DNA of 23,684 bases, from NCBI GenBank assembly GCA_002319815.1, contig DCFR01000001.1, positions 3,715-27,398 on the forward strand, in the 5' to 3' direction. A model generated the notes under the pieces. It worked only from the letters and a program-made list of their open reading frames with translations. It ran no database searches and had not been told where the DNA came from. Both the position numbers and the translations under genes were made by a program. The stretch is from Megamonas sp. UBA1799. GTDB taxonomy: Bacteria; Bacillota; Negativicutes; Selenomonadales; Selenomonadaceae. Below, one piece after another: positions 13,767 to 21,486 of the stretch (the stretch's first letter is position 1; the number at the start of each line of letters is the position of its first letter).

Positions 13767-14534
13767 CTATTGAATCTTCTGCGTAGTTTTGTCCATCCGA
13801 TATAAACGGGAAACCAGAATCTCCACCCGCCGGTTTTTCGCCCGGCCCTCTTCGGTATCATTGGACGCCGCCGGCCGGTACTCGCCATACCCAGTAGCGC
13901 TGAACCGCGCCGGATTCAGCTGCGCATTCTGCGCCAGCAGGAACTTCATAAAATTCAAAGCCCGCTGGGTACTGAGTTCCCAATTGGACGGATATTGCTC
14001 CGTAGCAATCGGCACATTATCCGTATGTCCGGAAATAATGATTGGCTCCGGAATCGCCGCCAGCAAACCGGCAACCACCGGCCCGATTTTTTGTGACTCC
14101 GGCACCAGTTCGGCCGAACCAGACGGAAACAACGCCTGCTCCTTGATGCGGATCAGTAATCCGCCCTCGGTCATATTCGTATTGAGTTCGTCCTTTAAAT
14201 GATTCTGCTCAATATATTCCTGCAAGGCCCGCTGCATATTCTCCAGCCTTTGGTTTTCCTGAATATAAGCCGCATTGCCCTTCTCTTCCGTAGACGGCAT
14301 GTCAGCATAAGGGCTGACGTTAGGCCCGCCGCCAGCGAAAAAAGACGGACCACCCATGTTGAACGCCGCGCTGAAGGCCCGTCCCATCTGCTCCACCTTG
14401 TTCTCGTCTGTCTGCGACATACCAAACAGCACGATAAACAGCGCCAAAAGAAGGGTGAGCAGATCCGAATACGGCAGAAGCCAGGCCTCGCTGGCTTCTG
14501 ATTCCTTTGGTTTTCCTCTCTTCTTTCTCGCCAC
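13767..14534 (-). CDS. motB: Flagellar motor stator protein MotB
   Basis: The 255-residue protein has the MotB plan: a short basic cytoplasmic end, one membrane helix (about 22-38) starting with PYSDLL in which Asp24 is the ion-carrying residue, a plug/linker region, and an OmpA-like peptidoglycan-binding domain (GHTDNVP at 169-175, NWELSTQRA at 184-192, NRRVEI near 234). With MotA it forms the ion channel that drives rotation and is anchored to the cell wall. It starts with GTG at 14534, preceded by AAGGGG, 3 nt after motA. Whether it uses H+ or Na+ cannot be told. No other flagellar gene is in the window. Confidence 0.93.
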   Translation of the reverse strand: MARKKRGKPKESEASEAWLLPYSDLLTLLLALFIVLFGMSQTDENKVEQMGRAFSAAFNMGGPSFFAGGGPNVSPYADMPSTEEKGNAAYIQENQRLENMQRALQEYIEQNHLKDELNTNMTEGGLLIRIKEQALFPSGSAELVPESQKIGPVVAGLLAAIPEPIIISGHTDNVPIATEQYPSNWELSTQRALNFMKFLLAQNAQLNPARFSATGYGEYRPAASNDTEEGRAKNRRVEILVSRLYRMDKTTQKIQ

Positions 14535-14537
14535 AGC

Positions 14538-15317
14538 TTATTCCCCTTCCTTTTTAAGCGCCCCACGCTCCGTCTGCGGGATAAACACCATGAGTTTTGC
14601 TTCAATCGCTGTCGGCGAATCGCCCGCCTGCAGAGACAGAATCCCCTCAATAACCATACGCTTTAATGAAATTTCCTTCTGTGACATAATCTTCAGCTTA
14701 TTGGCAAACGGCAGCCACAGAACATACCCCGTAAAAATACCCAGCATCGTCGCTACAAATGCCGCCGCAATGGAATGCCCCAGTTTATCAATATCATGCA
14801 GATTGCCCAGTGCGGCAATCAGTCCAACCACGGCGCCCAGCACGCCGAGCGTCGGCGCATAGGTTCCCGCTTGGGTAAACATAGACATACCTTCCGCATG
14901 ACGCTCCTGCATAACCTGCAGTTCCGCGTCCAGAACATCACTGACAAAATCCGGATCCATACCATCAATGACCATATTCAGACCAGTTTTAAAGAATGGG
15001 TCCTGAATCTCCGACACCTTATTTTCCAGAGCCAGAATACCTTCCCGACGCGCTATCTGGGAAAGCTCAATAAACAACTGCAATAATTCTGCTTTTTCCT
15101 GCCTTGGCGGTGACTGAAAAGTTTTTTTGATCAGTCGTGGGAAATTCTTCATCTGGGTTAACGTAAAACCTGTAAACAAACAGGAAAACGTTCCCCCAAT
15201 AATGATCAGAAATGCCGCCGGGTTGTACAGCACAGTAATCGGGGCTCCCTTTAATACCATACCAACAAAGACAGAAACAACGCCCAGCACCATACCAATA
15301 AGTGTAGATTTTTCCAA
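14538..15317 (-). CDS. motA: Flagellar motor stator protein MotA
   Basis: The 259-residue MotA/PomA-type protein has four membrane helices (about 5-22, 33-50, 153-172, 186-205). A cytoplasmic loop carries ARREGILALE, in which Arg90 and Glu98 fall at the positions known to contact the rotor protein FliG in E. coli MotA. The PTLGVLGAV segment at 155-163 includes the conserved TM3 proline. The start codon is TTG at 15317, 7 nt after GGAGG; the first ATG lies eight codons further in and would trim the first helix. It forms an operon with motB and is divergent from the LysR-type gene. No sigma-28 promoter was found upstream. Confidence 0.93.
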   Translation of the reverse strand: MEKSTLIGMVLGVVSVFVGMVLKGAPITVLYNPAAFLIIIGGTFSCLFTGFTLTQMKNFPRLIKKTFQSPPRQEKAELLQLFIELSQIARREGILALENKVSEIQDPFFKTGLNMVIDGMDPDFVSDVLDAELQVMQERHAEGMSMFTQAGTYAPTLGVLGAVVGLIAALGNLHDIDKLGHSIAAAFVATMLGIFTGYVLWLPFANKLKIMSQKEISLKRMVIEGILSLQAGDSPTAIEAKLMVFIPQTERGALKKEGE

Positions 15318-15516
15318 GACAAGTCCTCCTCTTCCTTACGCTCTTGTTCTAATATATAAATGCCTTTCCCTGGCAAATTGGAAACAAGGAATCACCAGTT
15401 TATATATATTCCATAAAGACCGAAAAAATCCTACTGAATTTTAAAATTTCCCGATATATTTCCGTTGAAATCCAGGAAATGAAGAAAAAGTTACACGGTA
15501 ATCACCCATTTTATAG

Positions 15517-15545
15517 TATCATATACGATTAGAGTATGATATAAT
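15517..15545 (+). promoter_or_regulatory. Extended -10 promoter and inverted repeat before the LysR gene
   Basis: TGATATAAT (15537-15545) is an extended -10 element without a good -35. It overlaps the inverted repeat TATCATA-N11-TATGATA (15517-15541). LysR-type regulators often bind such interrupted dyads and repress their own gene; the strict T-N11-A core is not present. The rest of 15318-15604 is AT-rich and shows no gene. Confidence 0.45.
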
Positions 15546-15604
15546 AACCATAAAATAATCTAAATTTATATCAGGAGTTAATACGAAAAATGGAGAGATT
15601 ACGA

Positions 15605-16495
15605 ATGGAACTCAGACAGCTGGAATATTTTCAAATGGCCAGCCGGCTCAAAAACATCACCCGGGCCGCGGAACGGCTGCGCGTCTCACAGCCCAATATC
15701 ACTGTCGCCATCAAAAAACTGGAAGCTGAACTCGGCATACAGCTTTTTGACCGCAGCCAGAAACAGCTTTCCCTGACGCCGGAAGGCGCCGTATTCCTCA
15801 ACCGCATTGAGGTTGCGCTGCGCAACATTCAAGACGCCGTACTGGAAGTCAATGACTATAAGCAGCTGCAAAAGGGAATGATCAAAATTGGGATTCCGCC
15901 CATGATTGGCGCTTACCTTTTCCCCAAGATTTTTTCCAGTTTCCAGCGCCGTTATTCCCATCTGGATATTTACCTCTATGAAGAACTTTCCATGGCCATC
16001 CGCGAACATCTGATCTGCGATGACCTTGATTTTGGCATCGTGATCATCTCGGATGCCTCGCCCAGTCTGCAAAGCCTGTCCATGGCCACCAGTCAGATTG
16101 TTGCCTGCCTGCCGGAAAATCACCCGCTGGCGGCACAAAAATCCGTTTCATTGGCCGATGTTCAGGATGCCGATCTCATCATGCTCAAAGAAGGATCCTT
16201 CATCCGTCATCTGCTGCAGCAGAAATTCAAGGCCGCCAGCATCACGCCGAATATCGTATTGGAATCCAACCAGATCGAAACCATTAAAGGTCTGATCAAA
16301 AACGGCGTTGGCACTGCTTTCCTGATGGATTTTGTTGTAGCCGACACACCGGGCATCAAGACATTGCCGCTCAGTGAGCCGATCTTCGTCGACATCGGGC
16401 TGGCCTGGAAAAAGGATCGCTACATTTCCAAAGCCGCCCAGGCCTTTATCGACTTCTGCAAAGATCCTCTGATCCGGCAAATAAAAATCAAATAA
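15605..16495 (+). CDS. LysR-type transcriptional regulator
   Basis: A 296-residue protein with an N-terminal winged helix-turn-helix (about 1-60: MELRQLEYF, ITRAAERLRVSQPNITVAIKKLE, GIQLFDR, LTPEG) and a LysR substrate-binding domain (about 87-290). Regulators of this type act as tetramers that respond to a small effector. The target is unknown; it is transcribed alone and is divergent from motA, with which no functional link is evident. The ATG at 15605 is preferred because the family begins MELRQLEYF and GGAG lies 9 nt upstream. The ATG five codons earlier (15590) is possible, with AGGAG 12 nt before it. The effector and the regulon cannot be inferred from the sequence. Confidence 0.92.
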   Translation: MELRQLEYFQMASRLKNITRAAERLRVSQPNITVAIKKLEAELGIQLFDRSQKQLSLTPEGAVFLNRIEVALRNIQDAVLEVNDYKQLQKGMIKIGIPPMIGAYLFPKIFSSFQRRYSHLDIYLYEELSMAIREHLICDDLDFGIVIISDASPSLQSLSMATSQIVACLPENHPLAAQKSVSLADVQDADLIMLKEGSFIRHLLQQKFKAASITPNIVLESNQIETIKGLIKNGVGTAFLMDFVVADTPGIKTLPLSEPIFVDIGLAWKKDRYISKAAQAFIDFCKDPLIRQIKIK

Positions 16496-16543
16496 GTCTC
16501 TGCTTTTAACCATACGCCCATCTGGCACAAAAAGCAATAAAAC

Positions 16544-16582
16544 AAAAATCCTGCTTCCCTCATTTGAGGAAACAGGATTTTT
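16544..16582. terminator. Bidirectional terminator between the LysR gene and the secreted-protein gene
   Basis: AAAAATCCTG (16544-16553) pairs with CAGGATTTTT (16573-16582), with an inner TTCC/TCA stem closing around CATTTGA. The A-rich and T-rich flanks supply a U tract in both directions. It serves the plus-strand LysR gene and the minus-strand gene at 16612-17331. Confidence 0.8.
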
Positions 16583-16611
16583 ATTTTTATACAGCTGTGC
16601 CAGCCAATATT

Positions 16612-17331
16612 TTACGCCTCGGGATCAGCCGGGGAAACATCAGGCCATATAAGCTCCGACGGTCCTCCAAAAGGCATGCCCATACCAGCCCCTTCCCCAG
16701 GGTGCATAGCTATTTTCAGAGTATCCTCCTTAAGGCCTAAAGAACGTGCGACATCCTGCCAGGTGTTATTGATTTTTTTCTGATCCAGCACCTTTTGGAT
16801 ATCCTGCAACGATAACCGGGCTATCAGACCGGCCGCTTCAATATCCCGAGGATGATAACCTTCTTTTAACAACCGGGCTGTCACGGTTTTGGCAACTCCA
16901 GCCTTTGCTTCCAACCGATCTGCCACCATCTGCTCCATGACCGTCCGGACATTCTCCCGGGTAACGCCCAGCGCCGAGGCAACCTCCGTCCAGGAATTTT
17001 CTTTGGTCTTCATTGCCAGAACGTCGGCAAAAGACTTCCCGCTGGCTTTAGCCAACATGGCCGCCCGTCCAGCATCCCGCATATCGATTTGCTGCTCTTG
17101 TAAAGCTGTCTGTATTTCTGTCTCATCCAGACCAAAAGCTGCCGCCAGATGTTTTGCCGCTTGTTCAGCATTCAAGGACCCTCTGCCTGGACGGCATGGT
17201 CCGGCCGCTGCCGCCATTCGGCCATTCGCCTCAACCGGCGCGGCCTGCATGGCAAAAAAGTCAATACATCCTGCCGTAAAGACAGCCCCCGCTAAAACTG
17301 CAACCGCCAACTTTTTTGTTGTCTTTTTCAT
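16612..17331 (-). CDS. Secreted protein of unknown function with two internal helical repeats
   Basis: The 239-residue product begins with MKKTTKKLAVAVLAGAVFTAGC, a signal sequence. The AGC could be a weak lipobox, but Thr at -3 is atypical, so cleavage by signal peptidase I near AAPVEA is equally possible. The mature part carries a repeat of about 47 residues: one copy around 88-136 (SFADVLAMK...SWTEVASALGVTRENVRTVM) and one around 167-210 (SLQDIQKVLD...TWQDVARSLGLKEDTLKIAM). Each holds a W-x-(D/E)-VA-x-(S/A)-LG core that looks helical. The C-terminus is Gly/Met/Pro-rich. Ribosome binding site AAGGTGA precedes the ATG at 17331. It is a single-gene unit between terminators. I do not recognise the family; the repeat core looks helix-turn-helix-like but sits outside the cytoplasm. 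Confidence 0.8.
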   Translation of the reverse strand: MKKTTKKLAVAVLAGAVFTAGCIDFFAMQAAPVEANGRMAAAAGPCRPGRGSLNAEQAAKHLAAAFGLDETEIQTALQEQQIDMRDAGRAAMLAKASGKSFADVLAMKTKENSWTEVASALGVTRENVRTVMEQMVADRLEAKAGVAKTVTARLLKEGYHPRDIEAAGLIARLSLQDIQKVLDQKKINNTWQDVARSLGLKEDTLKIAMHPGEGAGMGMPFGGPSELIWPDVSPADPEA

Positions 17332-17362
17332 AGAATCACCTTTCCTTCCTTTACCTGCTGAA

Positions 17363-17371
17363 AGTATAACA
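17363..17371 (-). promoter_or_regulatory. Extended -10 promoter of the secreted repeat protein
   Basis: Minus-strand TGTTATACT (17371-17363) is a TGN-TATACT extended -10 element. The predicted start lies about 25 nt before the start codon. No convincing -35 is present. Confidence 0.4.
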
Positions 17372-17442
17372 AAGCATCCTGAAAGGCCCTTTATAACCGA
17401 ATTAAAATATCGTAATACACAAGTTATATTCTGCTATTAAAA

Positions 17443-17487
17443 ACAGGACCATCCCTCCGGAAAAAGGCTCCCGAAAAATGATCCTGT
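17443..17487 (-). terminator. Possible terminator after the second SLC13 gene
   Basis: ACAGGA (17443-17448) pairs with TCCTGT (17482-17487) around a long, poorly paired interior, followed on the minus strand by a short T run. It is 40 nt past the SLC13 stop. The weak interior makes this less certain than the others. Confidence 0.4.
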
Positions 17488-17526
17488 ACATTCACCCCAA
17501 CCAAAGGTATAACGATACGACGTTAT

Positions 17527-18927
17527 TTACCAAAGTCCGATAACTTTCCACCAAACGCCGCCGATACCAATGAAAATAATAACATTAACAATAGACATTG
17601 CAAAACCGATCTTCCAGAACTTGCCCTGCGAAGTATACCCCGCTCCAAAGAAAATTGGTGCCGGCCCCGTTGCATAATGCGTCAGGCAGCCCATCAGACC
17701 AATGAGGCAGCCCAGACTCATCGCCGCCAGCATCGGCGGCGCGCCGGCGCCAATGGCCACCGCCAGAAAAGCGGCATACATCGCGGCAACATGCGCCGAA
17801 AGGGAAGCAAATGCATAATGCGACCACATAAAGACCACAATCAAAACACCGAGAGAAGTCATCCAGGGAACTCCGGTCAAACTGGATGAAACCAAATTGG
17901 CAATCCAGGCGATTAGACCATACGTGTTCAGCGCACTGGCCAGAGACATCAACGCACCCATCCAGATCAGCGTGTCCCAGGCACCCTTGTTCATGATGAC
18001 ATCATCCCACTGAATCGCGCCGCCGATCAGCATGATTCCCACGCAGACGAGAGCGGTCATCGTAGCATCAATTTTAGTGAATGACGCTGTCGCCCAAAGA
18101 ATCAGCGCCAAAATAAAGACGGCAAAAACGATCTTTTCCGCCCGCGACATCGGGCCCATAGCCTCCAGTTCTTTGGCCGCCATCTGCGGCGCTTCCGGCG
18201 TCTGTTTGATTTCCGGCGGATCCAGATGATAAACAATCAGCGGACAGAGAATCAACGCGAGAATACCCGGAACAATACAGGCCAAAGCCCAAGTCCCCCA
18301 GGTAATATCAACGCCTGCTTTGCCGGCCAGCGATACCGCCAGGGAATTCGGTGCCACAGAAGTAATAAACATCGCCGACGTAATACAGTTGACCTGAAAA
18401 GCGCTGTTCATCAAAAAAGAACCAATCTTGCCCGCCGATTCGCCCGGTTCGCTCTTAAATGCTGAACAAAGACTGCGCACCACCGGGAACATGATGCCGC
18501 CGCCGCGAGCCGTATTCGACGGCGTCGCCGGCGATACGACAAAATCGGCAATGGCCAGCGCATACGCCAGTTTCAAAGAACTGTCGCCGATTGCTTTCAT
18601 CACCACATAGGCAATGCGCTTGCCCAGACCCGTCTTAATAAAACCAACCGCAAAGACAAAGGCTGAAACGATCAGCCAGATGGTCGTATTGCCAAAACCA
18701 GACAATGCCTCCGCTGGTTTTATCACTTTCAGAAAACCAGCCAGGCCAACCGCTGTCAGCGCAATGGCTCCGGTAGGAATCGGATGCAAAATGAACCCAA
18801 CGATAGTAGAAACAAAAATAGCTAACAGATGCCAGGCGGCCGGCTTAACCCCGTCCGGCACAGGCAGAAACCAAATAATAACGAGTACGGCAAGTGTGAT
18901 AAAACCATCCCTAAGCTTTTTTCCCAT
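17527..18927 (-). CDS. SLC13/DASS anion transporter, 2-oxoglutarate/malate or citrate:succinate exchanger type
   Basis: A 466-residue integral membrane protein of the divalent anion family, but of the branch that includes E. coli CitT and TtdT and plant 2-oxoglutarate/malate translocators. Seen: PSNTARGGGIMFPVVRS (SNT at 137-139), the long second-half loop ASLSAHVAAMYAAF in place of the second SNT, and THYATGPAPIFFGAGY near the C-terminus. A Pro/Glu-rich cytoplasmic loop lies at about 230-262. Many relatives exchange one dicarboxylate or tricarboxylate for another, so it may complement the Na+-coupled carrier at 995-2278, to which it is only distantly related. The start at 18927 has GGAGGTG 8 nt upstream. 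The gene is transcribed alone, divergent from dapL, behind a long leader. The substrate is not determinable. Confidence 0.87.
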   Translation of the reverse strand: MGKKLRDGFITLAVLVIIWFLPVPDGVKPAAWHLLAIFVSTIVGFILHPIPTGAIALTAVGLAGFLKVIKPAEALSGFGNTTIWLIVSAFVFAVGFIKTGLGKRIAYVVMKAIGDSSLKLAYALAIADFVVSPATPSNTARGGGIMFPVVRSLCSAFKSEPGESAGKIGSFLMNSAFQVNCITSAMFITSVAPNSLAVSLAGKAGVDITWGTWALACIVPGILALILCPLIVYHLDPPEIKQTPEAPQMAAKELEAMGPMSRAEKIVFAVFILALILWATASFTKIDATMTALVCVGIMLIGGAIQWDDVIMNKGAWDTLIWMGALMSLASALNTYGLIAWIANLVSSSLTGVPWMTSLGVLIVVFMWSHYAFASLSAHVAAMYAAFLAVAIGAGAPPMLAAMSLGCLIGLMGCLTHYATGPAPIFFGAGYTSQGKFWKIGFAMSIVNVIIFIGIGGVWWKVIGLW

Positions 18928-19184
18928 AAGTCAAACACCTCCAAATTTTCTGCATATATTGCCGAAAAATCGCTTCAAAAGTCCGAAAATATATGCTGAC
19001 CAGGCCGGGCTCCCGATGGGCGCCCCTCATATGGATACTACCAACAACTTGAAAATACCGTTTTTTATGGTCCCCTGGCGACGGCTTCTTCAGGAAGCAG
19101 CCGGAAGCGAATCGAATCTCACTCCTTCCAGTGGCAATAGCTCTGATATACTACCCGCAAATTTTCACAGCACTATATCTTTCA
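18928..19184 (-). promoter_or_regulatory. Long structured 5' leader of the second SLC13 gene
   Basis: About 257 nt separate the predicted transcription start from the start codon, with no convincing ORF. On the minus strand two strong hairpins can be drawn: CGGCTGCTTC with GAAGAAGCCG (one mismatch), and GGGCGCCC-ATC-GGGAGCCC (one mismatch). The octamer GGTAGTAT occurs twice. I could not match it to a known riboswitch, and no T run follows the hairpins, so any control would act on translation or stability. Treat as an unidentified candidate. Confidence 0.35.
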
Positions 19185-19190
19185 TCCTAT

Positions 19191-19219
19191 ATTATAATGC
19201 GGTTAATTTATATAATCAA
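19191..19219 (-). promoter_or_regulatory. Promoter of the second SLC13 gene
   Basis: Minus-strand TTGATT (19219-19214), a 17-nt spacer and a consensus TATAAT (19196-19191). Predicted start near 19184. It lies in the AT-rich intergenic DNA shared with divergent dapL. Confidence 0.6.
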
Positions 19220-19265
19220 TAGTTATCAATAAAAATAATGTACATAAATTTTCGTTATTTCATAA

Positions 19266-19319
19266 TTGATTCTCAGTGTGAAGTTCATACTATCTTCCAG
19301 CCAGTTTCTATGTTAAAAT
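19266..19319 (+). promoter_or_regulatory. Candidate promoters of dapL
   Basis: Two candidates: TTGATT (19266-19271), 16 nt, TACTAT (19288-19293); and an extended -10, TGTTAAAAT (19311-19319), lacking a good -35. A small hairpin (TCTGC-AAC-GCAGA, about 19329-19341) falls in the leader. The ribosome binding site GGGAGG is 8 nt before the dapL ATG. Confidence 0.35.
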
Positions 19320-19368
19320 AAAGAGGAATCTCTGCAACGCAGAAAATGAATTTTGGGAGGCCTTTTTT

Positions 19369-20601
19369 ATGGCATTAATCAATGAAAACTATTTAAAGCT
19401 GCCCGGCAGCTATTTATTTGCGGAAATCGCCCGCCGCGTCGCCACCTTTAAGGAAGCGCATCCGAAAGCCGATATCATCCGGCTCGGTATCGGCGACGTA
19501 ACGCAGCCGCTGCCGCCGGCATCGATCGAGGCCATGCATAAAGCCGTCGATGATATGGCTTCTGCTGAAACCTTTCGCGGTTATGGTCCGGAGCAAGGAT
19601 ATGCTTTTCTGATTGGAAAAATCATCGATCATAATTACACGCAGCGCGGCATAAAAATCGCTCCCGATGAAATCTTCGTCAGCGACGGTTCAAAAAGTGA
19701 CTGCGGCAACATTCAGGAAATCTTCGGCACCGCGAACGTCGTTGCCATCACCGATCCTGTCTATCCGGTTTATCTGGATACCAATGTCATGGCCGGGCGC
19801 ACCGGCAGTTTACAGACCGACGGGCATTTTGCCGGCGTAGTCTATCTGCCCTGCAACGCCGAAAACGACTTTGCTCCGTCCCTGCCGGCAGAACACGTTG
19901 ACATGATTTACCTCTGCTGCCCGAATAACCCTACGGGGACAACGCTCTCCCGCAGCGAACTGGAAAAATGGGTGCATTACGCCCGGGAAAACGATGCGGT
20001 CATTCTGTTTGATGCGGCTTACGCGGCCTATATCACCGAGCCGGATGTGCCCCGTTCTATTTATGAAATTGACGGTGCTCGCGATGTTGCCATTGAATTC
20101 CGTTCTTTTTCCAAAACGGCCGGTTTTACCGGAACGCGCTGCGGTTATACCGTAATTCCCAAGACCGTCTTTGGCAAAGCGGCGGATGGTTCCCGCCATT
20201 CGCTGAACGCCTTCTGGAACCGCCGTCATACGACCAAGTTCAATGGCACTGCCTACATTGTACAGCGCGGTGCCGAGGCCATCTATTCCACAGCCGGCCA
20301 GCAGCAGATCAAAAAAACCATTGCTTATTATATGGAAAACGCCCGCATTATCCGCGAAGGATTAGGCGCCGTCGGCATTACTGCGTTTGGCGGGATCAAC
20401 GCGCCTTATATCTGGCTTAAAACGCCAAACGGGATGCCTTCCTGGGATTTCTTTGATAAACTGCTCACTGAAATCAATATTGTCGGCACGCCGGGCGCTG
20501 GGTTTGGTCCCTGCGGCGAAGGATATTTCCGCCTGACCTCTTTTGGCAACCGTGAAGATACGCTGCGCGCCGTTGAACGCTTCAAAACGTTAAAAATCTG
20601 A
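19369..20601 (+). CDS. dapL: LL-diaminopimelate aminotransferase
   Basis: DapL converts tetrahydrodipicolinate directly to LL-2,6-diaminopimelate with glutamate as amino donor, bypassing the succinylase and acetylase routes to lysine and peptidoglycan. The 410-residue length and the opening MALINENYLKLPGSYLFAEIA are characteristic of the family. Supporting features: IGDVTQPLPP (41-50), FVSDGSKSDCGNIQ (103-116), CCPNNPTGT (183-191), FDAAYAAYI (214-222) and the PLP lysine Lys249 in RSFSKTAGFTGTRCGY. It is followed after 22 nt by a secreted-protein gene on the same strand, which probably shares its transcript. Possession of DapL fits Negativicutes and other strict anaerobes. Confidence 0.97.
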   Translation: MALINENYLKLPGSYLFAEIARRVATFKEAHPKADIIRLGIGDVTQPLPPASIEAMHKAVDDMASAETFRGYGPEQGYAFLIGKIIDHNYTQRGIKIAPDEIFVSDGSKSDCGNIQEIFGTANVVAITDPVYPVYLDTNVMAGRTGSLQTDGHFAGVVYLPCNAENDFAPSLPAEHVDMIYLCCPNNPTGTTLSRSELEKWVHYARENDAVILFDAAYAAYITEPDVPRSIYEIDGARDVAIEFRSFSKTAGFTGTRCGYTVIPKTVFGKAADGSRHSLNAFWNRRHTTKFNGTAYIVQRGAEAIYSTAGQQQIKKTIAYYMENARIIREGLGAVGITAFGGINAPYIWLKTPNGMPSWDFFDKLLTEINIVGTPGAGFGPCGEGYFRLTSFGNREDTLRAVERFKTLKI

Positions 20602-20623
20602 ATACAACACGGAGGTAATCGCC

Positions 20624-21337
20624 ATGAAAAAGCTCTCCCTGCTGGTGCTGACATTGACTTTTTCTTTCTTATTGTTTTTGCCTGCCGCCCATGCCGAGCG
20701 TTTTGATCTGACCGATAAAGATTTTGATTTTCGTCAGATCAAGACCATGCTGATCTATGACCCGGATGTTGAGCTGATGAAGCAGGCAGATCCTGTTGGC
20801 AGCGATCTTATGATCCGGGTAGCAATGGCCGATTACCAAAAAGAAGGCGCCGACGACGCCCCTTATGCCCTGCTCTCGCCGGATCAGCTTTCCCGCAAGA
20901 TTTCCTTGCAGCTGGGACGGGATCTCGACCGGATGATGCAGGAAGACCCGGAACAAGCCGGCTCTTTATTTGCCGCCAACTGTGGACAGTTTATTGATGC
21001 TTATATCCGGACCGTACTGACCGAATATCACACCGGTTCCTATGTAGTGCCGGCGCATACGGAATGGAAACAGATTCAGGAATCCGATACCTATACGGAC
21101 AGGGATGGACATGAGCATACGATCACGCATACGCGTCAGATTCCCCAATATATTCCGGATGTGACCGTAAATACCGCCACGGTCCGACTGCGTTTCATCG
21201 TTTATAACGCCAAAACCGGCAAAGAAATTTTCTCCCGCGACGATTCCCGCACGGATGATTATTCAACAGATTTGCGCGATGCGTACAAAAAAGTTATCCA
21301 TTCGTTTTTCCGTGATTTAAAGAAGAAAATACGCTAA
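20624..21337 (+). CDS. Secreted protein of unknown function downstream of dapL
   Basis: A 237-residue protein with a clear signal peptide: basic MKK, a hydrophobic core LSLLVLTLTFSFLLFLP and an AHA cleavage site before ERFDL (about residue 24). The mature part is hydrophilic, with DFDFRQIKTMLIYDP near the start, a tyrosine- and charge-rich middle (HTEWKQIQESDTYTDRDGHEH) and TVRLRFIVYNAKTGKEIFSRDDSR before a basic C-terminus. The last segment resembles a beta-strand pair seen in several envelope proteins, but I cannot name a family. Only one Cys is present in the mature part. GGAGG lies 8 nt before the ATG. It follows dapL by 22 nt and is closed by a terminator, so co-expression with dapL is likely while a shared function is not established. 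Confidence 0.82.
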   Translation: MKKLSLLVLTLTFSFLLFLPAAHAERFDLTDKDFDFRQIKTMLIYDPDVELMKQADPVGSDLMIRVAMADYQKEGADDAPYALLSPDQLSRKISLQLGRDLDRMMQEDPEQAGSLFAANCGQFIDAYIRTVLTEYHTGSYVVPAHTEWKQIQESDTYTDRDGHEHTITHTRQIPQYIPDVTVNTATVRLRFIVYNAKTGKEIFSRDDSRTDDYSTDLRDAYKKVIHSFFRDLKKKIR

Positions 21338-21347
21338 AAGGAACTTC

Positions 21348-21387
21348 TACGCCGGCAGGATTTTTCCTGTCCGGCGTATTATTTTCT
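21348..21387 (+). terminator. Intrinsic terminator after the dapL operon
   Basis: TACGCCGGCAGGA (21348-21360) pairs with TCCTG-T-CCGGCGTA (21365-21378) with one bulged T, and TTATTTTCT follows. It lies 11 nt past the preceding stop codon and separates this transcript from csoR-copA. Confidence 0.88.
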
Positions 21388-21418
21388 AAAAAATATTGTC
21401 TCTCGCTGCATCGAAAGA

Positions 21419-21476
21419 TTGACAAAAAAAAAGAAACAGCGCATAATAAATGTGAAAAACACCCCTACGGGGTATA
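21419..21476 (+). promoter_or_regulatory. csoR-copA promoter and CsoR-type operator
   Basis: TTGACA (21419-21424), a 17-nt spacer and CATAAT (21442-21447) form a good promoter; transcription would start near 21454. Just downstream, ACCCC-TAC-GGGGT (21461-21473) followed by ATA matches the GC-rich dyad bound by copper-sensing CsoR repressors. It is placed between the start of transcription and the ribosome binding site AGGAGG, so the repressor would block the promoter or early elongation. Confidence 0.8.
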
Positions 21477-21486
21477 GGAGGCAAAT

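Noticed and set aside
18614..19222. 202-codon plus-strand ORF antisense to the second SLC13 gene
   Set aside because: Most of it is antisense to a well-supported membrane protein, and the rest covers that gene's leader; composition is biased and no ribosome binding site is seen.
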